Origin: Actinomycetes bacterium
Lineage (GTDB): Bacteria > Actinomycetota > Acidimicrobiia > Acidimicrobiales > RAAP-2
DNA length: 5,425 bases
Reading direction: 5' to 3'
Assembly (NCBI GenBank): GCA_021800645.1
Contig: JAJYYT010000162.1
Coordinates: 1-5,425, forward strand
Shown here: in pieces, positions 1 to 5,425 of the stretch
Position numbering within the stretch: the stretch's first letter is position 1
Layout of the letters: each line of letters starts with the position of its first letter
Position numbers and translations under genes: made by a program
The notes under the pieces: model-generated
Told to the model about the DNA's origin: nothing
Databases searched by the model: none
What the model saw: only the letters and a program-made list of their open reading frames with translations

Positions 1-594
1 GAAGCAGAACCCGGATGCGACCAGCTGGCCGACGAAGTCGCGGTACCCCTCCGTGCTCGGGCTCGCGACGAGGCCAACACGAAGCGGCACCTCGGGCACG
101 ACGAGCGCGCGGTTACGCGTGAGGAGACCCTCGGCCTCGAGCGTGCGGAGGAGCGCAGCGCGCTGGGCTGCCAGCCGCCCGAGCAGCGCAGTGACGTCGA
201 GCTCGCTCAGGACAAAACCGATCTCTGCCTTCGGCCGGTAGAAGTCGAGCGTGCCCCGAAGGACCACGACCATCCCGGGCTGGAGCTCGATGCCTTCTCG
301 GGCGAGCGTCGCGCGCAGCGGCCCCCACGTGGACTGCCAGCACTTCACCCTGAGGACCGGGGCCTGGCGGTCTCTCACGGAATCGGGGTCGACGAGGTCC
401 ATGTAGCAGTGACCGCTCCCGTGGCGCTGTTCCGAGACGTGCTGGATCTCGCCGCGCACCCACAGCGCGCGCCGACGCGGGAACGCGCGCTCGAGCGCGC
501 CCTGCACCTCGTCGTAGAGCTCGGCGATGGACAGCGTGTCGGCGTGCTCGTCGGCGAGGAGCTCCCCGGGACCTTGCACCACGGCGCCCACCAT
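1..594 (-). CDS. xseA: Exonuclease VII large subunit, N-terminal part (runs off the left edge)
   Basis: This is the large subunit of exonuclease VII, which with XseB degrades single-stranded DNA to oligonucleotides in the cytoplasm. I translated it by hand from the ATG at 594-592; 198 codons stay open to base 1 with no stop. Residues 21-30 (LSIAELYDEV) begin the OB-fold ssDNA-binding domain. It continues through WVRGEIQH (45-52), GHCYMDLVD (61-69, matching the family GHxYFxLKD) and GMVVVLRGTLDFYRPKAEIG (107-126). RVGLVASPSTEGYRDF (172-187) matches the start of the catalytic domain (family RIGVITSPTGAAIRD). The rest of the catalytic domain is outside the window. No convincing Shine-Dalgarno precedes the ATG; an in-frame GTG at 612-610 is a possible alternative start. 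It is divergent from rnpB, about 90 bp away. The family assignment is strong; the exact start is less certain. Confidence 0.9.
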   Translation of the reverse strand, partial: MVGAVVQGPGELLADEHADTLSIAELYDEVQGALERAFPRRRALWVRGEIQHVSEQRHGSGHCYMDLVDPDSVRDRQAPVLRVKCWQSTWGPLRATLAREGIELQPGMVVVLRGTLDFYRPKAEIGFVLSELDVTALLGRLAAQRAALLRTLEAEGLLTRNRALVVPEVPLRVGLVASPSTEGYRDFVGQLVASGFCF

Positions 595-685
595 AGCGAC
601 GGGGTGCGCCACTGCGAGGGAGCCGGCGTCGCCTGGGGCCGAGGCGCGGTGCGGCGGCCGGCGATGCGCGATGGCAGAATGGAAC
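595..685. promoter_or_regulatory. Divergent intergenic region between xseA and rnpB, with a possible rnpB -10
   Basis: This short gap must hold the promoters for xseA (leftward) and rnpB (rightward). On the plus strand, CAGAAT at 675-680 is preceded directly by TGG (672-674), which resembles an extended -10. It lies 5 bases before the first base of P1 at 686, a sensible distance for a start at or near 686. No recognisable -35 is seen. On the minus strand no clear promoter or ribosome binding site for xseA stands out. The promoter call is tentative. Confidence 0.3.
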
Positions 686-1064
686 CGACGGTGAGCCGGC
701 CGGGTGGCCGCGGCCCGGGTGGTGCTGCGCACGACGCCGGGTCGAGGAAGGTCGGGACTCCGCAGGGCAGGGTGCTGGCTAACGGCCAGTCGGGGCGACC
801 CGCAGGAAAGTGCCACAGAGAGCAGACCGCCGATGGCGGGCTCCGGCCCGTACAGGCAAGGGTGAAACGGTGCGGCAAGAGCGCACCAGCGATCCGGGCG
901 ACCGGACCGGCTCGGTAAACCCCACCCGGAGCAAGGCCAAGCGTGGGACACGGGCGGCCCGTCCGCCCCGCACGGGGCAGTCCCCAGGTAGGCCGCGTAG
1001 ATGGATGGCCACCCAGGCCTCTTCAGGCCTGACAGGATCCCGCCTACAGGCCGGCTCACCGTCG
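686..1064 (+). ncRNA. rnpB: RNase P RNA (type-A-like architecture, P18 apparently missing)
   Basis: This is the catalytic RNA of RNase P, which removes 5' leaders from tRNA precursors. The conserved blocks appear in order: GAGGAAGGTCGGGACTCC (744-761), AGGGCAGGGTGCTGGCTAAC (764-783), GGAAAGTGCCACAGAGA (804-820), GGGTGAAACGGTG (860-872), GGTAAACCCCACCCGGAGCA (914-933) and TAGATGGATGG (998-1008). Helices found by eye are P1 686-701/1049-1064 (16 perfect pairs), P2 702-709/1007-1014, and P4 749-757/1038-1045 with the universal bulged U at 752. Others are P8 775-779/785-789, P9 with a GCGA loop (791-802), P12 with a UCCG loop (837-850), P13 869-874/882-887, P14 with a GCGA loop (893-906) and P15 from about 944. 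The L15 GGU that pairs with tRNA CCA is at 987-989. The expected P18 hairpin between GGTAGGCCGC and TAGATGGATGG is absent. The ends are set from P1 and the true ends may differ by a few bases. No U-tract terminator follows. Confidence 0.95.
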
Positions 1065-1094
1065 AGCACAGGACCCGGAGCGGAGCGCAGTGGC

Positions 1095-2222
1095 TCAGCC
1101 GGCCTGGCTGAAGATCTGACGCGCGATCACGGTCTTCTGGATCTCGTTGGTGCCCTCTTCGAACCGCTGGGCCCGCGCGTCGCGATAGATCCGCTCGATC
1201 GGGTTCGGCTGCCAGTACCCGATGCCGCCGTGCACCTGGAGCGCCTTGTCGGTGACGCGCGTCAGCATGTCGACCCCGTTGAGCTTCGCCATCGACGAGA
1301 GCGCCGCGGCGCCTGGATCCCCCGCCTCCCAGCGACGGGCGGCGTGGAGCACGAGCTGGCGCGCCGCCTCGATGTCCGTCGCGTTCTCGGCGATCCAGTA
1401 CGCGATCGCCTGGCGGGCCGCCAGGGGCTTGCCGAAGGTCTGCCTGCGGCGCGCGTGCTCGACGGCCAGCTCCTGGGCGCGCCGCGCCAACCCGACGCAG
1501 GTCATGCCGATCGCGATCCGGCTCGGGGTGAGGAACCCCGACAACGCGACGTCGAGACCTTGCCCCTCCTCGCCCAGCCGGCTCGACACCGGGACCGGGG
1601 TCCGGTCGAAGACGAGGTGCGCGTGGTCGGTGCCTCGCACCCCCATCGTCTCGGGCATGGCCTCGACCTTCACGCCAGGAGCGCGCCGGTCGACCATGAG
1701 CGCGACCGTCCCGTCCTTGCCACGGCTCCCCGCGACACGCGCGAACAGCAGCCAGTGGTCGCAGGACACGCCGAAGGTGATGAGATGCTTCTCGCCGCTC
1801 AGGTAGTAGGTGTCACCCTCGCGCTCCACGCTGGCCCGGATGTCGGCACCGGTCCCCGCTGTCGGCTCGGTCAACGTGAAGGCCACCATGATGTCGCCAC
1901 GGATCTGGGGGAGGAGGAACCGCTCACGCTGCTCGTCGTTCGCGTACGGCTCGATCGCCCGCCAGATGCCGTTGCACACGTGGACGATCATCCGCAGCGA
2001 CGCATGCGACATGGAGAAGAGCTCGAGAAGCTGCAGGTAGTCGCAGAAGGGCAGGCCTCGACCGCCGAGGGACTCGGGCGCGGCGAGCCTCAGGTACCCG
2101 CGGTCGCGCAGGTCCTCGCGCAGCCCTGCCGGCACGCGTCGCGCCCGCTCGATCTCTGCCGCGTACGCCTCGCCGGGCCCTCTCACGAAGTCGAGGACTT
2201 CGGCGGTCAGTTCGCCAAGCAT
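1095..2222 (-). CDS. Acyl-CoA dehydrogenase family flavoprotein
   Basis: This is a FAD-dependent acyl-CoA dehydrogenase, normally catalysing alpha,beta-desaturation of an acyl-CoA with electrons passed to ETF. From the ATG at 2222 it has 375 residues, the usual family length. The N-terminal helical domain comes first. The middle beta domain carries FTLTEPTAGTGADI (115-128, the family TEPxAGSD signature) and GEKHLITFG (143-151). The C-terminal domain has RQTFGKPLA (260-268) and QVHGGIGY (329-336), both FAD-contacting motifs, and FEEGTNEIQ (354-362), with E356 at the usual catalytic-base position. The frame stays open upstream to a TTG at 2318 inside the preceding gene. GTG codons at 2252 and 2243 are alternative starts, the latter 11 bases after GAAGGA. 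I chose the ATG for family length, although no strong Shine-Dalgarno precedes it. It lies about 50 bp downstream of the fusion gene, so co-transcription is likely. The substrate is unknown; a cyclic acyl-CoA is inferred from the neighbour, and a reductase role is also possible. Confidence 0.9.
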   Translation of the reverse strand: MLGELTAEVLDFVRGPGEAYAAEIERARRVPAGLREDLRDRGYLRLAAPESLGGRGLPFCDYLQLLELFSMSHASLRMIVHVCNGIWRAIEPYANDEQRERFLLPQIRGDIMVAFTLTEPTAGTGADIRASVEREGDTYYLSGEKHLITFGVSCDHWLLFARVAGSRGKDGTVALMVDRRAPGVKVEAMPETMGVRGTDHAHLVFDRTPVPVSSRLGEEGQGLDVALSGFLTPSRIAIGMTCVGLARRAQELAVEHARRRQTFGKPLAARQAIAYWIAENATDIEAARQLVLHAARRWEAGDPGAAALSSMAKLNGVDMLTRVTDKALQVHGGIGYWQPNPIERIYRDARAQRFEEGTNEIQKTVIARQIFSQAG

Positions 2223-2271
2223 GCTCGGGTCGTCGCTGCCCACGTCCGCCACCGTCCTTCGTGCCTGCTCC

Positions 2272-5200
2272 TCATGCCCTGGCCGAGGGGTCTTCGCCCC
2301 CGTCACCCTCGCCCGCAACGAGCTGGCGTGCGCGCTCGCGCAGGACGTACTTCTGGACCTTCCCCGACGGCGTCCTGGGGAGCCGGTCGACCACCTCCAG
2401 CCGCTCCGGCCAGTATTGCCTGGCGACTCTGTGGCCGTCCAGGAAGCGCTGCACCTCCGTGAGGTCCAAGCCGCCCGAGCGAGGCGTCGTCACCACGAAG
2501 GCGCACGCGCGCTCTCCCAGCCGCTCGTCGGGCATGGCCACGATCGCGACGTCGCCCACCGCAGGATGGGCGTGGAGGAGCTCTTCGATCTCGGCGACGG
2601 GCACCTTCTCGCCGCCCCGGTTGACGACGTCCTTCGTCCGTCCCGAGATGCGCACGTAGCCCGACTCGTCGATCACCGCCAGGTCGCCGGTGCGGTACCA
2701 GCCGTCGGGGGTGAGCGCCTCGGCCGTCAGGTCGGGACGGTCGAGGTAGCCGGTGAACAGGCAATCGGTCGACACCTCGAGGTGGCCCTCCTCCCCCCTC
2801 GCCAGCTCGGCGCCGCGGCCGTCGGTCACCCGGAGGCGCACCCCTTGGAGGGCCCTCCCGTCGGTACCCCAGAGCATGGCGGGGTCGTCGTCGGGGCCCG
2901 ACAGCGAGCCGAGGCACGTCTCGGTGGTCCCCCACGCGCCGCACACGGCCGTGCCGAGCACCCGAGTGGCGCGTTCGGCGAGCCCGCGCGGAACGCCTGC
3001 CCCGGTCACGACGAAGACGCGCAAGGATCCGGGACGCTCGCCGGTCCGCTCCACCGCCTCGACCAGGTCCACGAGGAACGGCGTGGCCGCCTGCACGAAC
3101 GTGGTCCCCCAGCGCCGCATCGCCGCGAGCGCGACGTCGCCGTCCCAGACCGGCTGGACGACCTGGGGAACGCCGAGGACAAGGGCCAGCCACATGCCGT
3201 AGAGAAAGCCCGTCTGATGCGCCATCGGCGAAGGGACGAAGATCCGGTCCGACCCTCCGAGACCGAGATGACGCGCTTCCATCACGGCGGCACGGGTGAG
3301 GCTGTCCATCCGGTGAAGGACGCCCTTGGGCTCACCGGACGTGCCGGAGGTGAACAAGAGCTGGACGACCGCTCTCGGGTCCGGCGCGCGACCCTCGACG
3401 AGCCGTCGGTCGACCGCACCCTCGGCCACCGCTTCGAAGCGGTGCCAGGTAGGTCCACGGCGTGCGCCCGAAGGTGTCGACGACCCGGGTCCAGGTACGC
3501 GTGCGAGCGCGCCGGCCGCACCCACCACGACGACGTCGCGGACCTGCAGGCCTGCAAGCCTTGCCTGCGACAGCGTCGAGGAGGTCTCCGCGACGTAGTC
3601 CCTCCCCCGGAAGCCTCCGGGCACGACGAGCACACGCGCACGGGACCGCTGCAACGCAAGCGTCACCTCGCGCTCACGGAAGATCGGCATGATCGGGCAG
3701 CACACCGCCCCGACACGAGCCGCAGCAAGCGTGACGACGACGAGCTCGCTGCAGTTGGGGAGCTGGTAGGCGACCGGGTCGCCTGGCGCGACGCCGCGCT
3801 CCAAGAGGAACGTCGCGAGCGCGTCGGCGACGTGGTCCAGCTCCCCCCAGGTGACGACGTGGTCGCCGCCGGCGCCCTCGGACACCTGGACCACCGCGGG
3901 ATCGGCAGGCCGCTCGGCGGCCCACCGGCGCACGTGGTCGCCGATCGGGACGGACGTCGCCTCGAACGCCGCTTCGTGGGCCGAGTTGTCCGCTCTCCTC
4001 CGGGCACGAGCCCGCTCGCCGGCGGCGTCACGCGCCGAGCGGCCCACGCCAGCGGGGGACTCGACGGCCATCGGCACGCCCACGGCCGTCATCTCTTCGA
4101 GGAAGCGCGGGTAGGAGATGCGGTAGGCGTTCGGGTAGGTGAGCCGCGTCTCGCCCTCTGCCCGCGAGCCGGCCACCGCCAGCGCCATGAGCACCCGGTG
4201 GTCGTTGAACGAGGAGAGATCGGCCCCGTGCAGGTGGTCCACCCCCTGGCAGACGAGCCGGTCGCCCCTTTGCTCGAGGCGACCTCCCATCCTGTTCAGC
4301 TGCAGCATCGCTGCCACACGGTCCGACTCCTTCAGCCGCACGTGGGCCACGTGGTCGAGCACCGTGGTCCCTTTGGCGAAGGTCCCGAGCACCGACAGGA
4401 CGGGAAGCATGTCCGGGACGCGCCTGCAGTCCACCTCGGTCGGCTCCAGTCTCACTCCGTCGTGACGGACGCGCACCATGCCGGTCCTCGGATCCCGTGA
4501 CATGGGAAGCCCCATGGCGCGCACGACGTCGAGCAGCTCGGACTCGGGGTGGTCCGTCTCGGCCCCCGACAGAGCGGGAAGCCCGCCGAAGAGCACGTCG
4601 GAGGGATGGAGCGCGGTGACCGCCAGCCCGAAGGCGGCCGCCCCGACGTCCGGCGGCAGCGTCAGCGTCGCGGGGCGCGGTCGCTGGCCACCCTCGATCT
4701 CGAAGCGGCGGCCGTCGGGGGATACCTCGACGTCGAGGCCGAATTCGCGCATCATCCTCACGGTGAGCTCGACGTAGGACCGCTCGTTGAACGGCCCCTC
4801 CACGCTGACGACGCTGGGCCCAGAGGCGAACGGAGCCAGGAGCACGAGCCCCGAGATCCACTGGGAGAGCGTGCCCGCGATGCTCACCTTCCCTCCACGC
4901 GGCCGGCGCGGCTCGACACGGATCGGCGGGCACGCGTTCGGCGAGCTGAGCTCCACCCCGAGCCCCGCGAGCGCCTCGAGCAACGGGCCGATCGGGCGTC
5001 GGCGGAGGTACTTCTGGGCGACGACGGTCACCGGCGCGTCCGAGAGCGAGAGGAGGCCGGTCAGGAAGTACAAGGTGGTCCCCGAGCTGCCGACGGACAC
5101 CTCCTCGCCCTTCGGGTGGTACGGGCCGCCCTCCACGACGAAGGTGTCACCGCGGACGTCGATCTTGGTCCCGAGACGGCGAAGCGCCGAGATCGTGTGC

Positions 5201-5367
5201 CGGACGTGGCCGGCGTCGGAGAGCCCGTGGATCCGCGTGGTGCCCTCCGTGAGCGAGGCCATGATCAGCGCTCGGTGCGCGTGGTACTTGGAGCAGGGCA
5301 CCTCGAAGGCCCCTTCGAGCGGGTCGACCGCCTGCTTCACGAGGAGACGGAGCACCTTCGCCGCCAT
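2272..5367 (-). CDS. Fusion protein: EPSP-synthase-like enolpyruvyltransferase domain + AMP-dependent acyl-CoA ligase
   Basis: This is one open frame of 1031 residues. Residues about 8-433 have the EPSP synthase (AroA) fold: CSKYHAHRAL (25-34), VGSSGTT (92-98), RRRPIG (122-127), GTLSQW (165-170), VPD (317-319), VRLKESDR (343-350) and FNDHR (387-391). An Ala/Arg-rich linker (about 434-468) follows. Residues about 469-1018 form a complete ANL-family ligase, which adenylates a carboxylic acid and transfers it to CoA. It shows PIMPIFRERE (558-567, cyclohexanecarboxylate/medium-chain ligase-like), the P-loop LLFTSGTSGEPKG (670-682), GAWGTTE (810-816), YRTGD (891-895), the hinge GRTKD (909-913) and TPSGK with catalytic K1003. 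The ATG at 5367 is preferred over the GTG two codons upstream because AAGGGGG sits 5 bases before it. The AroA domain lacks several shikimate-3-phosphate contacts, so it probably does not make EPSP. Inferred role: converting shikimate or a relative to a cyclic acid and activating it as a CoA thioester, perhaps towards cyclohexanecarboxyl-CoA. I know of no characterised protein with this arrangement. Confidence 0.9.
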   Translation of the reverse strand: MAAKVLRLLVKQAVDPLEGAFEVPCSKYHAHRALIMASLTEGTTRIHGLSDAGHVRHTISALRRLGTKIDVRGDTFVVEGGPYHPKGEEVSVGSSGTTLYFLTGLLSLSDAPVTVVAQKYLRRRPIGPLLEALAGLGVELSSPNACPPIRVEPRRPRGGKVSIAGTLSQWISGLVLLAPFASGPSVVSVEGPFNERSYVELTVRMMREFGLDVEVSPDGRRFEIEGGQRPRPATLTLPPDVGAAAFGLAVTALHPSDVLFGGLPALSGAETDHPESELLDVVRAMGLPMSRDPRTGMVRVRHDGVRLEPTEVDCRRVPDMLPVLSVLGTFAKGTTVLDHVAHVRLKESDRVAAMLQLNRMGGRLEQRGDRLVCQGVDHLHGADLSSFNDHRVLMALAVAGSRAEGETRLTYPNAYRISYPRFLEEMTAVGVPMAVESPAGVGRSARDAAGERARARRRADNSAHEAAFEATSVPIGDHVRRWAAERPADPAVVQVSEGAGGDHVVTWGELDHVADALATFLLERGVAPGDPVAYQLPNCSELVVVTLAAARVGAVCCPIMPIFREREVTLALQRSRARVLVVPGGFRGRDYVAETSSTLSQARLAGLQVRDVVVVGAAGALARVPGPGSSTPSGARRGPTWHRFEAVAEGAVDRRLVEGRAPDPRAVVQLLFTSGTSGEPKGVLHRMDSLTRAAVMEARHLGLGGSDRIFVPSPMAHQTGFLYGMWLALVLGVPQVVQPVWDGDVALAAMRRWGTTFVQAATPFLVDLVEAVERTGERPGSLRVFVVTGAGVPRGLAERATRVLGTAVCGAWGTTETCLGSLSGPDDDPAMLWGTDGRALQGVRLRVTDGRGAELARGEEGHLEVSTDCLFTGYLDRPDLTAEALTPDGWYRTGDLAVIDESGYVRISGRTKDVVNRGGEKVPVAEIEELLHAHPAVGDVAIVAMPDERLGERACAFVVTTPRSGGLDLTEVQRFLDGHRVARQYWPERLEVVDRLPRTPSGKVQKYVLRERARQLVAGEGDGGEDPSARA

Positions 5368-5372
5368 GCGCA

Positions 5373-5379
5373 CCCCCTT
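5373..5379 (-). promoter_or_regulatory. Ribosome binding site of the fusion gene (decides the start)
   Basis: Read on the minus strand, AAGGGGG is followed by TGCGC and then the ATG at 5367-5365, a 5-base spacer. The GTG at 5373-5371 overlaps the end of this purine run, so it could not use it as a Shine-Dalgarno. This favours the ATG start and a protein of 1031 residues. Confidence 0.6.
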
Positions 5380-5425
5380 GTGGCTCGTTCGCCGTCCGGG
5401 ACCGTGCCATTCAATACCCCCGGGC
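5380..5425 (-). other. Upstream leader, possibly containing the end of a preceding gene
   Basis: On the minus strand this short stretch contains an in-frame TGA at 5413-5411 that could end a preceding co-directional gene, but only four codons lie before it, too few to judge. No convincing promoter hexamers are visible. Whether the fusion gene starts its operon cannot be decided from this window. Confidence 0.2.

Noticed and set aside
375..918. Open frames on both strands over the xseA start and rnpB
   Set aside because: They overlap the xseA 5' end in a different frame or strand and run into the structured RNase P RNA. Their translations are low-complexity.
686..1064. The 16-bp perfect inverted repeat at 686-701 and 1049-1064 as mobile-element ends or an attachment site
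   Set aside because: The repeat is the P1 helix closing the RNase P RNA, and no transposase or target duplication is present.
1095..1111. Hairpin TCAGCC-ggcct-GGCTGA over the dehydrogenase stop codon as a terminator
   Set aside because: The stem has only 6 pairs, overlaps the coding end, and has no T run on either strand.
810..2462. A 550-codon open frame on the plus strand
   Set aside because: It runs through rnpB and antisense to the dehydrogenase, has no recognisable domain, and is explained as a GC-rich shadow.
2221..4500. A 759-codon open frame on the plus strand
   Set aside because: It lies antisense to the fusion gene and the start of the dehydrogenase gene. Its translation is rich in Arg, His, Gly and Asp with no recognisable domain, while the opposite strand has clear conserved motifs. 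Long antisense frames are expected in high-GC coding DNA.
4028..4933. A 301-codon minus-strand frame, and similar ones at 2303-3193, 3282-3659 and 5147-5410
   Set aside because: They are out-of-frame shadows of the fusion gene with Arg/Gly/Pro/Ala-rich translations and no family motifs.
1..5425. CRISPR array, tRNA genes, insertion sequences or phage genes
   Set aside because: I found no regularly spaced direct repeats, tRNA cloverleaf, transposase or integrase motifs on either strand.

Overview
The window is very GC-rich (clearly more than 60% G+C by eye) and reads as chromosomal DNA of a high-GC bacterium. The RNase P RNA and the start of exonuclease VII both look actinobacterial; an acidimicrobial-type lineage is possible, but a lineage below phylum cannot be fixed from this sequence alone.

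Layout. Positions 1-594 (minus strand) hold the first 198 codons of xseA, the large subunit of exonuclease VII, which runs off the left edge. A gap of about 90 bp separates it from rnpB, a type-A-like RNase P RNA on the plus strand (about 686-1064). Its ends are fixed by a perfect 16-bp P1 helix, and it appears to lack helix P18. From 1095 to the right edge everything reads on the minus strand: an acyl-CoA dehydrogenase (1095-2222), preceded by a very large gene (2272-5367) encoding an uninterrupted protein of 1031 residues. That protein joins an EPSP-synthase-fold domain (N-terminal, about 430 residues) to a full AMP-dependent acyl-CoA ligase (C-terminal, about 550 residues). The two minus-strand genes are about 50 bp apart or overlap slightly, so they are probably one operon whose beginning may lie beyond the window. 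The operon converges on rnpB with only about 30 bp between the ends.

How the parts may work together. The EPSP-synthase-like domain keeps many PEP-site and catalytic residues. It has lost several residues that hold shikimate 3-phosphate, especially its phosphate, so it is unlikely to be the ordinary aromatic-pathway AroA. The ligase carries a segment typical of cyclohexanecarboxylate/medium-chain acyl-CoA ligases (AliA/FadK-like). An enolpyruvyltransferase-fold enzyme, a cyclic-acid CoA ligase and an acyl-CoA dehydrogenase together resemble the shikimate-to-cyclohexanecarboxyl-CoA route, which supplies starter units for some Streptomyces polyketides and omega-cyclohexyl fatty acids. The working hypothesis is a bifunctional enzyme that modifies shikimate (or a relative) and captures the acid as its CoA thioester, followed by redox processing by the dehydrogenase. 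The gene fusion is directly visible; the pathway is inference.
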